DNA of 64,000 bases. Origin: Shewanella atlantica. GTDB lineage: Bacteria; Pseudomonadota; Gammaproteobacteria; Enterobacterales; Shewanellaceae. This document shows positions 9,157 to 18,560 of this stretch, piece after piece. Both the position numbers and the translations under genes were made by a program. The stretch spans positions 434,001-498,000 of the forward strand of contig NZ_RXNV01000003.1 in assembly GCF_003966265.1 (NCBI RefSeq), written 5' to 3'. How positions within the stretch are numbered: position 1 is the first letter of the stretch; each line of letters starts with the position of its first letter. The notes under the pieces are model-generated. The model was not told where the DNA came from. It ran no database searches and saw only the letters and a list, made by a program, of their open reading frames with translations.

Positions 9157-10713
9157 ATGAAGGATTCGATGGCGAGCATATCTCAACTCAGCTTATTAAA
9201 GCAAAAGCTCCACTCTGCAAAGGTTGCTCTCGATGAGGTGACAGAAGAGAACAATGAAAAATTGCACACTCTCCTGCAATTCATCGGTCACTTGAGCCTT
9301 GCCTGCAAAGGACAAAACCTTGAGTTAGATAATAAACTGGCCAAATTGAGGCACCAGCTCAGCGATTCAGACAATGTCGAAGAATCCCTCCCGGAGCTTG
9401 TTGAAGTAGAGCAACTGCTTAAACATCAATACAACCATGTCATGGTACAACTCGAAGATAGCCGTGCAAGCCTCTCTCGCGTCATCAGACAGATCCAAAG
9501 GGTTGAGTCGATACCGGCTAAAGTTAAGAAAGAGATCAACTACTATAAGAAAGATCTCGCCAAACCTTTTCATACATTTTGGGACTATATCCCCAAAGTC
9601 GAGCAACTGGTCGGCTTTTATGAAAGCATCTTACAAGAGCAACTAGCTCAAGGTGAGAAGCTCATCGTTTTACCTAAGCATAGACAGCTGGCTCATGAGC
9701 TGGCACATATGATCTCCGAGGTAGAATTTAGAAAAGATCAGCGAGATCAAGTACTCGTTATCAAGGAAACTCTCTCTAATGACATCGAAGTCGATAGTTT
9801 AATCGACTCTTATCAAGTCATTCTCACTCTACTCCTTGATAATATTGCTCGTGAAAAATCTGCTTCTCAAGAGTTTTTATTCGCCCTAAATGATGCATTG
9901 TCTGCGGTCAGGGAAGTCGTCACCGACTCATACAACAATACCCAACGCAGTTTTCAGTTAAAGAAACAGCTAAACCGAGAGATAAACTCGAGAGTCGATG
10001 ATGTCGGTGAAGCCATTATTGATATCGACGACATTCATAGCCTTAAATCTCAGGTCACGGAGCAGCTAGCCTCTATTCGTACCGCTTTGGGGCGCAAGGA
10101 AGCATTGGAAGAGCGCGAACAGACATTGCTTCGAAAGTCGATGGAGACAATGCGTAAAGAGCTTAATGACCTCAGTAAAGAAGCGAATACCTACAAGGAA
10201 CGTTTGTTCGAACAACAGAAGCTCAACCTGCTCGATTCATTAACTCAGCTACCGAACCGCGCGGCACTCGAAGAGAGAATGGATCAAGAGTTTCGTAATT
10301 TTCAGCGCCAAAAACTCCCCCTATGGGTTGCTGTTGCCGACATAGACCACTTCAAAACCATCAATGACAGCTTTGGTCACAGTACCGGTGACAAAACCTT
10401 GCAAGTCATTGCTATGGCACTAAAAAACTCGCTCAGAGATACCGAGTTTGTTGCACGTTACGGTGGTGAAGAGTTCGTGCTTATCATCCCGGATGTCAAT
10501 GCCGAAGATATTGATCATCTTTTAAACCGAGTAAGGGAAAAAGTAAAAAGTATTCCCTTTAAGTTTAAAAATCAGAGAATTACAGTTACAGTATCTATAG
10601 GTGCTGCACAAATTTTAGAAAATGAGCTTATCAATGAAACGTTTGAAAGAGCCGATGCAGCACTCTACCGAGCTAAACATGAAAGCAGAGACAGAGTTAT
10701 CATCGACGTGTAA
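9157..10713 (+). CDS. Diguanylate cyclase with long N-terminal coiled-coil region
   Basis: Makes c-di-GMP from two GTP. Residues 1-345 are helical and charged, with heptad-like stretches and no membrane helix, so the protein is probably cytoplasmic. The GGDEF domain occupies about 350-518. It starts LTQLPNRAALEER, carries DIDHFKTINDSFGHSTGD (metal and base binding) and has the active-site signature GGEEF at 436-440. The product-inhibition I-site, normally RxxD nine residues before GGDEF, reads RDTE (427-430), so its Asp is replaced by Glu and feedback may be weakened. A second ATG at codon 5 is an alternative start. It lies upstream of ppnN on the same strand with a 109-bp gap. Confidence 0.92.
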   Translation: MKDSMASISQLSLLKQKLHSAKVALDEVTEENNEKLHTLLQFIGHLSLACKGQNLELDNKLAKLRHQLSDSDNVEESLPELVEVEQLLKHQYNHVMVQLEDSRASLSRVIRQIQRVESIPAKVKKEINYYKKDLAKPFHTFWDYIPKVEQLVGFYESILQEQLAQGEKLIVLPKHRQLAHELAHMISEVEFRKDQRDQVLVIKETLSNDIEVDSLIDSYQVILTLLLDNIAREKSASQEFLFALNDALSAVREVVTDSYNNTQRSFQLKKQLNREINSRVDDVGEAIIDIDDIHSLKSQVTEQLASIRTALGRKEALEEREQTLLRKSMETMRKELNDLSKEANTYKERLFEQQKLNLLDSLTQLPNRAALEERMDQEFRNFQRQKLPLWVAVADIDHFKTINDSFGHSTGDKTLQVIAMALKNSLRDTEFVARYGGEEFVLIIPDVNAEDIDHLLNRVREKVKSIPFKFKNQRITVTVSIGAAQILENELINETFERADAALYRAKHESRDRVIIDV

Positions 10714-10822
10714 GCCAATTTTATTCAGCGCGCTTTCTACATAGAAAATCAGGCTTGTCACCTCTCGTTAAAGGTGCCCTTACAGCACATTCTTGAACTC
10801 CAGTCACTGCCAAGGAGTTGCT

Positions 10823-12175
10823 ATGATAGTAAAAGTAAGCCCAAGAGGAAGCATGGATCAACTTTCTCAACTCGAAGTCGATCGTGTCAAACAAAGTGCC
10901 AAAAGCGAGCTCTACCAACTTTTTCGCAACTGCTCCCTTGCAGTACTCGCCTCAGGTCTCCAGGGCGATAATGCCGAAGGCCTCTTCAAACAATTCAGTA
11001 ATTTTAATATTAATGTATTGCGCCGTGAGCGCGGCATTAAAATCGAGCTGGTCAACCCACCGGAAGAAGCCTTCGTCGATGGCAAGATCATCGCAGGCAT
11101 TCAGGAACACCTTTTTGCCGTACTGAGAGACATAGTCTACCTCAGTGATAAGTATGAAAACCTCAGGCATATCAACCTAACTAACTCCAGCCACGTCACT
11201 AACGTAGTTTTTGACATATTACGCAATGGGCAGGTTATTCCTTTCGAAGATCCAAATGTGGTGGTCTGTTGGGGTGGACACAGCATCAATGCAGACGAAT
11301 ATCAATACACCCGCGAGGTGGGATATGAGCTTGGTCTGAGAGAGATGAATATCTGTACGGGCTGCGGGCCCGGAGCCATGGAAGGGCCGATGAAAGGCGC
11401 GACCATAGGACATGCTAAGCAACGCATCGGCCAGGCACGCTATATAGGGCTCACGGAGCCAAGCATTATTGCGGCGGAGCCGCCAAATCAGATAGTCAAT
11501 GAGCTCGTTATATTACCCGATATTGAGAAACGTCTGGAAGCCTTCGTCAGACTCGGACATGGCATAGTGATCTTTCCCGGTGGAGCGGGCACGGCCGAAG
11601 AGCTGTTGTACCTGTTAGGCATACTGCTTAACAAAGAAAATGAAGAGATGCCTTTCCCGTTAGTATTAACCGGCCCTAAAGAGAGTGCCGAATACTTCAT
11701 GAGAATCGATGAGTTTATTGCCGCAACATTAGGTGATGAGGCCCAAAGCAAATATGAGATTGTCATCGATGATCCTGTTCGGGTAGCAAGAATCATGAGC
11801 CATGGCATGGATGTGATAAAAGATCACCGTAAAACTTCCGGTGACTCCTATCAATACAATTGGTCACTCAAGATTGAGCCGGAATTTCAACTCCCCTTTA
11901 TTCCGACCCATGAGATGATGGGTAACCTGAACTTACACTATCAACCCAATAAGGCTGAACTGGCGGCTAATCTCCGCAGGGCCTTTTCCGGTATCGTCGC
12001 CGGTAATGTTAAAATGGAAACCATCAGTAGTGTGGTGAAAGAGGGGCCATTTGAAATAAAAGGCGATCCCGATCTAATGGCATTATTGGATAAGCTATTG
12101 AGTGCTTTCGTTAAACAGCAAAGAATGAAATTACCGGGAACCGAATACGTCCCCTGTTACAAGATCAATACTTAG
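10823..12175 (+). CDS. ppnN: Pyrimidine/purine nucleotide 5'-monophosphate nucleosidase PpnN (YgdH)
   Basis: Hydrolyses nucleoside monophosphates to base and ribose-5-phosphate; in E. coli it is activated by (p)ppGpp. It begins [20 protein letters not shown], aligned to the E. coli start. The ATG at 10823 is preceded by AAGGAG at 7 nt; an upstream TTG extension at 10793 was rejected. The conserved N-terminal segment [14 protein letters not shown], the central LOG-type Rossmann core with [11 protein letters not shown] (around residue 252) and the C-terminal domain are all present. The 450-aa length is close to the E. coli protein. xni follows after about 120 bp. Confidence 0.95.
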   Translation: MIVKVSPRGSMDQLSQLEVDRVKQSAKSELYQLFRNCSLAVLASGLQGDNAEGLFKQFSNFNINVLRRERGIKIELVNPPEEAFVDGKIIAGIQEHLFAVLRDIVYLSDKYENLRHINLTNSSHVTNVVFDILRNGQVIPFEDPNVVVCWGGHSINADEYQYTREVGYELGLREMNICTGCGPGAMEGPMKGATIGHAKQRIGQARYIGLTEPSIIAAEPPNQIVNELVILPDIEKRLEAFVRLGHGIVIFPGGAGTAEELLYLLGILLNKENEEMPFPLVLTGPKESAEYFMRIDEFIAATLGDEAQSKYEIVIDDPVRVARIMSHGMDVIKDHRKTSGDSYQYNWSLKIEPEFQLPFIPTHEMMGNLNLHYQPNKAELAANLRRAFSGIVAGNVKMETISSVVKEGPFEIKGDPDLMALLDKLLSAFVKQQRMKLPGTEYVPCYKINT

Positions 12176-12294
12176 CAGATGTAGGCTATCGGCAGTGAGC
12201 AGGCTGATAGCCATAGTCATGATTTAGTCATATTAATGACAAGCTAGCTCAACAGCCACTGCGTCTGATTTAAATCACATGAAAAAAAGGCACG

Positions 12295-13083
12295 ATGAAC
12301 ACATTTTTAATAATTGATGGCATGAATCTGGTTCGCCGGATGCATGCAGCACAACCCAATGAAAACGATGTAAATGGGCTCGATGCTCGCGTAGGCTCGG
12401 CTTGCAAGAAGCTGGTAAAATACCACCAGCCAACTCACGTTGCAGTCGTATGGGATGGCGATGATATTTCATGGCGAAAACACCTCTTTGAGGACTATAA
12501 AAAAGGCCGTAAGCCCATGCCACAAGCCTTGTCAAACACCCTGCCAGCCCTTAAGTCATACCTTGCAGCACAAGGTTTTAACTCAATCGATGCGGCGTCT
12601 GAGGCCGATGATGTTATCGCCACCTTAGCGAGTAAACTCGTCAGCAATGGTGGAAAGGCCATCATAGTATCCACCGATAAGGGATTTACTCAACTCAGCG
12701 ATCCCAATATTCAACGATGGGATCATTTCAATCAGGATTACATGACCATTGAGGAGCGAGAGAAGAAGTTAGGTGTAGAGCATTCGCAGTTTATCGACTA
12801 TCTGGCCTTAGCGGGTGATAGCGGAAATAAGATCCCCGGAGTGCCTGGTATAGGTCCGAAATCAGCCATCGAACTGTTAAGAACCTTCCGCTCTCTGGCC
12901 AATATCTATGCCTCTCTCGATAAAGTCGGCGCTAAACAGGCTAAAAAACTCGAGGCGGGTAAACAGATGGCAAGGTTGAGTTATAAACTAGTTCAACTGC
13001 AGACCGATATACCGCTGAATGTAAACCTGAGCCAATTCAGGCTGCCGACTCCTGATGCAAAGCCCTCACCCAGGCAAATGTAA
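12295..13083 (+). CDS. xni: Flap endonuclease Xni (exonuclease IX homologue)
   Basis: Structure-specific 5' flap endonuclease related to the 5'-nuclease domain of PolA. The acidic metal site begins with IIDGMNLVRRMH, then ASEADDVIATLA and STDKGFTQL. The helix-three-turn-helix DNA-binding element GVPGIGPKSAIELL lies near residue 185. It is 262 aa, against about 250 in E. coli. The ATG at 12295 follows an AAGG ribosome site. It is a single-copy housekeeping gene on the same strand as ppnN, as expected from the conserved ygdH-xni neighbourhood in gammaproteobacteria. Confidence 0.94.
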   Translation: MNTFLIIDGMNLVRRMHAAQPNENDVNGLDARVGSACKKLVKYHQPTHVAVVWDGDDISWRKHLFEDYKKGRKPMPQALSNTLPALKSYLAAQGFNSIDAASEADDVIATLASKLVSNGGKAIIVSTDKGFTQLSDPNIQRWDHFNQDYMTIEEREKKLGVEHSQFIDYLALAGDSGNKIPGVPGIGPKSAIELLRTFRSLANIYASLDKVGAKQAKKLEAGKQMARLSYKLVQLQTDIPLNVNLSQFRLPTPDAKPSPRQM

Positions 13084-13260
13084 ACATAAAGTTACTTATT
13101 TGTGGTTCACTAACCACAACCGAGAGGGTATCTTATTACATCTGACTGAATTATGATTTATCATGATTTATATTAGTAATATGCTAGTGCTTGTAAGCGT
13201 TAGTAGTGTGAGTCTCAAATCGAACTTGCTTTACGTTAATACCAAGGACCTGACGTACCA

Positions 13261-13680
13261 ATGAAATCTAAACTCCCCGTTATAATCGGTTCTATTTTTG
13301 CGGCTTACCTCGCCTTTGTTGCAGTAGTTGTACTCGTCTACGAGCCCACCGTGGATGAGATGGACTGGGAAGACAGACAGGCTTATATCAATGGCAAGCT
13401 CACTGAGATATCAATAGGTCAGTCGATCACTCAAATAAAATCGATGATGGGAAAGGCAGACTTCTCAGAAGCAAAGATGGTTAACGAATCGACACTACAG
13501 GTACTTTTCTATCGTACTCACCATAAGAAATCTGACGGCGAAACCACCAGAGATGAGTGCACGCCGCTACTGTTCAGAGATCAGAAGCTGATCGCATGGG
13601 GAGAGGCTTCCTACCAGGTATATCTGAGCCGCAATAGCACTGACACCAGTGGTAGTGATAGCAGCAATACCGATATCTGA
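13261..13680 (+). CDS. DUF3192 family membrane-anchored protein
   Basis: 139 aa with one N-terminal hydrophobic segment (VIIGSIFAAYLAFVAVVVLVY, about residues 6-26) that acts as anchor or uncleaved signal. A small SmpA/BamE-like soluble domain follows: the ISIGQSITQIKSMMGKADFSEA stretch is the typical helix-turn of that fold, then VLFYRTHHKKSDGETTRDECTPLLFRDQKLIAWGEASY, the DUF3192 signature. The last residues are Ser/Thr/Asp-rich and disordered. Function is unknown. It is the last core gene before the accessory island; a short hairpin at 13682-13699 may end its transcript. Confidence 0.85.
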   Translation: MKSKLPVIIGSIFAAYLAFVAVVVLVYEPTVDEMDWEDRQAYINGKLTEISIGQSITQIKSMMGKADFSEAKMVNESTLQVLFYRTHHKKSDGETTRDECTPLLFRDQKLIAWGEASYQVYLSRNSTDTSGSDSSNTDI

Positions 13681-13681
13681 T

Positions 13682-13699
13682 AGCCTTCGAATGAAGGCT
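13682..13699 (+). terminator. Possible terminator after the DUF3192 gene
   Basis: AGCCTTC-GAAT-GAAGGCT forms a 7-bp stem directly after the stop codon. The T-run (TTTT at about 13707) is displaced, so termination efficiency is uncertain. Confidence 0.45.
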
Positions 13700-13779
13700 G
13701 GTTACATTTTCTGATTTAGCTTCCGGCTGAGTTGGTATTTGATATCTGTTTGAAGGTTTACCTTCATTGTTATTTATCG

Positions 13780-13980
13780 CCGCCGGCGAGGGAATGTGCA
13801 GATACTTCAGCGAAACGCCGTGAATCCATCCGTGGAGGCTCGACGATGGCAAACAACCTCCATGTTTAAATGCCAGTTCGATATCCCTATCTCTCGCTCG
13901 GAGAGTATCACTTAGTGATACCTCGCCATGCCATCAACGTCCGCTGCCGCATCCACACCTGAATATTCTCTCTCTTCGAT
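13780..13980. repeat. GC-rich intergenic repeat debris at left edge of the island
   Basis: Within the 500-bp gene-free stretch 13681-14182, a GC-rich block begins GCCGGCGAGGGAATGTGCA and includes the mini-palindromes GGCTCGACGATGGC and GTATCACTTAGTGATAC. Its core, CCGGCGAGG(G)AATGTGCA, reappears inverted at the right edge of the island (about 18422-18440). The block resembles dispersed repeats I recall from Shewanella intergenic DNA and looks interrupted between GATGGC (13844) and GCCATGCCATC (13925). No ORF, tRNA or transposase lies here. An inverted repeat TAACACA...TGTGTTA lies near 14003-14030. Confidence 0.5.
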
Positions 13981-14182
13981 TAAGCTTTATTGCTGGACTT
14001 CGTAACACATTTCTGCCCCAAAGTGTGTTATGCCTAAGAAATGCGTTTCCAGATTTTTAGCTAGTTTTGATATACAAAAGGTAATGTGTAGCTAAAAGCA
14101 TGTCCTGTCCCTGTACTCTGAGAATTGATTATGATAATTTCAATGGCTAATAATTCAATTAATTTAGATAGCTCAAATACTT

Positions 14183-15417
14183 ATGAAACTCCTAGTTCTC
14201 AGTGATTTACATGTAGGTTCAAAAGCTCGAGCGCAAGATTTCTCAACTTCGCCAGATGATATGGCTTGCCGAAATACACCTAACTTTTTCCAGGATTTTT
14301 CAGACTTAGTTGAAAGTCAAAAGATAAACGTTACACACATATTAATCGCTGGAGATATCACTCAAACAGCAGCATATGATGAATTTGATTTGGCATCTAA
14401 AAAATCAAAGCCATTGCTGAACTGCTTAATGTATGCCTGAAATGTATTTATTTTATCCCTGGCAACCATGATAGTAGCTGGAAAGATGAAGAATCATCCA
14501 TAAAAAGTAATGAACCTTTAGAGCTAACAATCAAGAAAAAATATATTAATTTAGAACAGCACCCTTTTTTTAGTAGCCTATTAAACAACGCCGCATTTCG
14601 CGACATGTATAGTTCACCTTATGGCTCCATTTGGGACAGTGAAGAGATAACTGTTGTTGGAATCAATTCATCAGCAAGGGATAGTATTGAAACTAATGTT
14701 CACCATGGTTCAATAGCTTTACAAGACTTAAACATAATAAAAGAAGAAGTCGGTAAGCTCGATACAAAAGACAAGGTCAAAGTACTACTTACCCACCACC
14801 ACCCTAAAAATTATACCGATCGAACTTTCCAAGATAACGACTTCAGTATTATGCAAAATGCCGATGCATTTTTACGGTTCGCTACTTCATCTGAATTTGA
14901 TGTAATTGTCCATGGTCATAAACATATTCCAAGATTTGATATTCACTCTGATTCCCTGAATTACCCTATAGTAGCCTTATCTGCTGGAAGTTTTAGTGCA
15001 TCTTTGAAAGACTATCATAACGGCGTCGCGAATTTTTTTCACATCATTGAAGTTGAAGGTAAATGTGTAACAAATGACAATATCCTAGGAAAAGTTACCA
15101 CATGGGCTTACTTTGATAACAATAAATGGATATCTGCAAGTAAAGATAGGGATTTCATTAGCCACGAGGAATTCTTTGGTGACATCCGCAACAGAAAAGT
15201 TCTTAAGAAAGAACTAAAGACAGATATAGGAAGCCGAATTGCATCTCATGGTCGGTTTAGATGGCAAATCCTTCTAGGTCGTAAGCCTGAGCTTAAGTAC
15301 TGTAACCTTGGTTTACGAGAAATTGTTGTTACCGAATTGTGCAAAGAAGAAGGGTGGGAGTATTTACCAATGAAGAATAATGACTTCTTAGTTGTTTTAG
15401 AGGATTCTCCACAATGA
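14183..15417 (+). CDS. Calcineurin-like metallophosphoesterase, interrupted by a -1 frameshift at an A6 run
   Basis: First gene of the accessory cassette. Frame one encodes 85 residues with DLH (D8, H10) and GDIT (G57-D58), then stops at 14438. The remainder is in the -1 frame and contains GNHD (near residue 94 of the joined product), THHHP and GHKH (245-248). All di-metal ligands of a class III phosphoesterase are therefore present once the frames are joined at the six-A run 14399-14404. The joined protein would be 411 aa with a C-terminal extension of about 130 residues of unknown fold. The second part alone can start at 14605 but would lack half the active site. No strong ribosome site precedes 14183. 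The stop overlaps the ATPase start as ATGA. Possible roles are nuclease or cyclic-nucleotide phosphodiesterase; the substrate is unknown. Whether the gene is dead, phase-variable or rescued by slippage cannot be settled here. Confidence 0.75.
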
Positions 15418-17207
15418 GTACTAATTTAAAGAACGTGTTTGAAGCTTCTAACGCTCGAGACTTTACCTCCAATCAACTGGTGAATGAGTTTATTTGGACT
15501 GAATCCTTCTCCGAACTCTTATATTCTACCAAAAACCAAGTTGTTCTAGGGTCTAGAGGTTCTGGCAAAACTGCTTTAGTAAAAATGCTGTCTCACCAAA
15601 ATTTACGTAAGCTTGCAAATAAACATCTTTCATCTAGTGATAAGCAAGAAAGGAACAACATTTCTGAAGCTAAAACGATCATTGAACAAAGAAGCCTAGT
15701 CGCAACATATGTTCCTTTAAAGGTAGAGTGGGTTAACTCACTAGAGAACTACGAGAACTCTAAAGATAAATACTTTATTTGGAGTTTAAACCTCGCTACG
15801 TGTGCAAGGCTAATCGACACGGCAAAAAGCTGTATTGATGCCTACGTAGAAGATGAGGTTGATGCTGTTCTAGTACAGCGAAATGTATGTAAAAACCTTT
15901 CAAGGTTGTGGACTTTACCTCGTCTAATAAATAACTTCCAAGAACTAAGAAGAGAGCTCGAAATATTAGAGTACGAGAAGAATCTAATGTTTAACAAAGA
16001 GTCTATGGGACTGACATTAACAAATGAAGAGAAAGTATTGGGTATGGCCTTTCATGGCAACCTTTTCTCTCCATTTACAATAGCCACCAAACAAATTTCT
16101 AGTGCCTTAAACATTCCAGATAACAGTAAGTGGGTACTTTGTCTCGATGAAGCTGAGTTTTTATCTAAAGAGCACCATCAAATTCTCAACACTCACATGA
16201 GATCTGCGAATGACATATTCTTTAAGATAACTACAATGCCTTATAGGCACCACACTTTGTCCACTACTGTAAACGCTAATGTCAATGTTGGTCATGATTT
16301 AGAGTATATATACATTGATAAACTTGGAACTATCAATAAGAACCAGAAATCTTCTGACAAAATAATACAAGAATTTGCAACTAAGTTGTTTGTGAATAGG
16401 TTACGTCAATTTGATAGCGACAGTACCAAAACGCTAGAAACTTTGGTTGGGCATTCTAAGCTGGCACAGGATACAAATGAACTAGTAACAGACGAAGCTC
16501 TCTTAGTGATGATAGAAAATCACTGTAACGAGGTTACGTACACGAGAGCTAAGAAGCTGTATAAGGAAAACATAAAGAAATTTGATGATGAGCTAGCCAG
16601 AAAAATTAGAGGGATCTTACTTCTTCGAGATGAATACCATAATCGCATTGGTAGTACCAATACATCGTTATACAGTGGTGTAGCAATTATCTCTCGTTGT
16701 TCTGACGGTAACCCACGTCGCTTATTTCGTCTATTCAACCATTTACTAAATGGCTCTGTTGAGGAGCTAAATAGCATTCTTCCCTCAGTACAGAGTAAAA
16801 GGATAAAGAGTTTTTCACACAGTGAATTGGAAGTAATTAAGTTTGAGAAAAGTGGTAAAAGATCATATGAATTAATTAAGGCGATCGGGTCATTCTTTAA
16901 AGCTAAAACGTTAGAAGAAAAACTTGGTTCAGACCTGCCTCAAGCTATTCAGATCCAACACTCTGTAGATGAACGTGTATGGGCGGCTATCAAATCTGCT
17001 GTAGATTTAGGGCTCTTATACCCAGTGGTAAAAAAAGACAGTAACGAGCGCAGCTTATTTCCTGAAATGGAAGGTGTGTTCTGCCTAGCTAACTGTTTGG
17101 CTCCTCATTTTAATCTGTTCCCTCGAGTCGGGCGGGCCGTTAGTATTTCAACTGTTATGAATAGCACAAAAGTGATAGAGCAGATGGAGTTATTTGAAAA
17201 TGAATAG
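15414..17207 (+). CDS. ORC/Cdc6-like P-loop ATPase of the accessory cassette
   Basis: 597 aa, second gene of the cassette; its ATG overlaps the stop of the phosphoesterase gene by ATGA, implying translational coupling. The N-terminus NARDFTSNQLVNEFIWTESF followed directly by Walker A GSRGSGKT (46-53) is the pattern of the ORC-CDC6 family AAA ATPases. Walker B is VLCLDE (241-246), followed by a sensor-like FFKITTMPY. A helical middle and a C-terminal winged-helix-like region (about 470-560) may bind DNA or a partner. There is no membrane helix or recognisable nuclease motif. Such ATPases commonly act as the sensing or motor part of multi-gene defence modules (inference from family behaviour). 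Base composition is AT-richer than the flanking core genes. Confidence 0.82.
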   Translation: MSTNLKNVFEASNARDFTSNQLVNEFIWTESFSELLYSTKNQVVLGSRGSGKTALVKMLSHQNLRKLANKHLSSSDKQERNNISEAKTIIEQRSLVATYVPLKVEWVNSLENYENSKDKYFIWSLNLATCARLIDTAKSCIDAYVEDEVDAVLVQRNVCKNLSRLWTLPRLINNFQELRRELEILEYEKNLMFNKESMGLTLTNEEKVLGMAFHGNLFSPFTIATKQISSALNIPDNSKWVLCLDEAEFLSKEHHQILNTHMRSANDIFFKITTMPYRHHTLSTTVNANVNVGHDLEYIYIDKLGTINKNQKSSDKIIQEFATKLFVNRLRQFDSDSTKTLETLVGHSKLAQDTNELVTDEALLVMIENHCNEVTYTRAKKLYKENIKKFDDELARKIRGILLLRDEYHNRIGSTNTSLYSGVAIISRCSDGNPRRLFRLFNHLLNGSVEELNSILPSVQSKRIKSFSHSELEVIKFEKSGKRSYELIKAIGSFFKAKTLEEKLGSDLPQAIQIQHSVDERVWAAIKSAVDLGLLYPVVKKDSNERSLFPEMEGVFCLANCLAPHFNLFPRVGRAVSISTVMNSTKVIEQMELFENE

Positions 17208-18156
17208 TGTCCGAATCAAAGATTTATCCCGTTACGAAGTCATGCAATCACATTTTGATTTGGGAATATTTTGTACAGGATATGAGCCACGATGTACTCA
17301 TTTAGTAAACCTGCTAGATAGTAGAAACATCAATAAATCGTTAGTTCTATCATACCAAGAAAGTGCTCAAAATAGTGTTCATAAAGCTAATGAAGCCTTG
17401 TTCAGAACTGCGGGTTATAATAGTCTCGTATCATTAAAACATTGCGAGATAAAATTAGCTTACAGCAGTGTTATACATATTATGGAGGGGCTTGTCAGCA
17501 AAGATGATGTATATAGAGTTTTGATTGATTACTCTTCAATGTCTAGAAACTGGTATGCTGCCATTCTCAATTACTTTCTCAATTACTTCGATAAACCAAT
17601 AGAAATCACAATGGTTTACTCTTGTGCTGAGTACCCACTAAGCAGTGGTTTTTTAGACTTTGAGCTGGGAGACGTTAAAGTTTTACCCGGTTGCCAAGGT
17701 TCGTCAATAACTAAAAGAAAGAAAGCTGGAATATTTATGTTAGGCTTCGATCGGATAGGGCCTTTAAGTTTCTATAACCTATTAGAACCAGATGTCGCTT
17801 ACGGTATGATTTCTTCTCCGGGTTCTCTACCTGATTATGAAGACAAAGCAAAAAGTATAAATGCACAATTTATACAGCATCAATTAAAAAATGGGGAAAG
17901 CTTAGTAGGTTCACCAATTTTCAGTGTAGCTCAGACCTTTGAGAACTTGTGTCAACTTATACGACCACTAGTAGATAAATATAATGTATCTATAGTACAG
18001 TTTGGTCCAAAGCCACATTTACTAGCTTCAATAATTGCAGGGTTAAGCTTTCAAGGAGTCAGCTGTATTTACTCTGAGTATAAACGCAGTAAACCGCACA
18101 GTGTAAAAGCTAGTGGAGAGGTTGTTATAACATCTATTAGCAAAGGGATAGAATAA
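17200..18156 (+). CDS. Unrecognised third protein of the ATPase cassette
   Basis: 318 aa from the ATG at 17200 (a TTG at 17194 would add two residues). The ATG overlaps the ATPase stop by 8 nt, and GGAG lies about 10 nt upstream. I do not recognise the family. Visible features: no signal or membrane segment; an N-terminal half with FCTGYEPRC near residue 25 and DYSSMSRNWY near residue 108; and a C-terminal half ending in a Rossmann-like strand-turn-helix, VSIVQFGPKPHLLASIIAG. The spacing of hydrophobic strands suggests an alternating alpha/beta fold. The context implies it works with the ATPase and phosphoesterase, either as effector or as substrate-recognition subunit (inference). Confidence 0.75.
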   Translation: MNSVRIKDLSRYEVMQSHFDLGIFCTGYEPRCTHLVNLLDSRNINKSLVLSYQESAQNSVHKANEALFRTAGYNSLVSLKHCEIKLAYSSVIHIMEGLVSKDDVYRVLIDYSSMSRNWYAAILNYFLNYFDKPIEITMVYSCAEYPLSSGFLDFELGDVKVLPGCQGSSITKRKKAGIFMLGFDRIGPLSFYNLLEPDVAYGMISSPGSLPDYEDKAKSINAQFIQHQLKNGESLVGSPIFSVAQTFENLCQLIRPLVDKYNVSIVQFGPKPHLLASIIAGLSFQGVSCIYSEYKRSKPHSVKASGEVVITSISKGIE

Positions 18157-18252
18157 TTCGGCCAGAGTAAAATTTAACAGGAAAGGATAAATTGTTTGTA
18201 GCTAAATAATCCCTTCGAATAATTAAAGTTACTTTTCCTAATCAAAACATAA

Positions 18253-18283
18253 TGAGCTAGAGGTAAATCTCTAGCTCACTTTT
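18253..18283 (+). terminator. Terminator of the three-gene cassette
   Basis: TGAGCTAGAG-GTAAAT-CTCTAGCTCA, a perfect 10-bp stem, is followed by CTTTTG about 100 bp after the third gene. Confidence 0.75.
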
Positions 18284-18339
18284 GTCCAAAAATGAGTTAC
18301 AACAGAAGGCTTTAAATCGAAGAGACAAATAATTCTGGT

Positions 18340-18455
18340 GTAAACGCGGCTGTGACCGTCCGTGACAGGGATGTCACGGCCGAAGCTATAGGGATATACT
18401 CGCGCGGTGTCACAGACGTGTTTGCACATTCCTCGCCGGGAAGGCGTTAGGTAAC
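18340..18455. repeat. GC-rich repeat debris at right edge of the island
   Basis: Contains the perfect hairpin CCGTGACA-GGGA-TGTCACGG (18360-18379) and, on the minus strand, CCCGGCGAGGAATGTGCA (about 18423-18440). The latter matches the core of the left-edge repeat in opposite orientation. Composition contrasts with the AT-rich cassette. It occupies part of the 440-bp gene-free stretch 18157-18597; the rest of that stretch shows only the two terminators. Confidence 0.55.
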
Positions 18456-18560
18456 AATGGTGCTACGGTACCTAGCAAACAAACCAAGCCCCCAATCAGC
18501 CCAAAGCAACAATATAAGATACTTAAAACTTGTTATCCGACAAGTCACCACTTTCTAATA

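Noticed and set aside
14131..14205. 24-codon frame overlapping the phosphoesterase start
   Set aside because: It could be a leader peptide, but there is no ribosome site and nothing in it supports function.
14399..14404. Classic programmed -1 frameshift signal
   Set aside because: The heptamer in frame is T AAA AAA, not a good X XXY YYZ site, and no stimulating stem or upstream ribosome site was seen; single-tRNA slippage or an indel fits as well.
18446..18452. GTTAGGT resembling an integron attC core at the island edge
   Set aside because: No paired RYYYAAC at the right spacing and no integrase or cassette array, so taken as chance.
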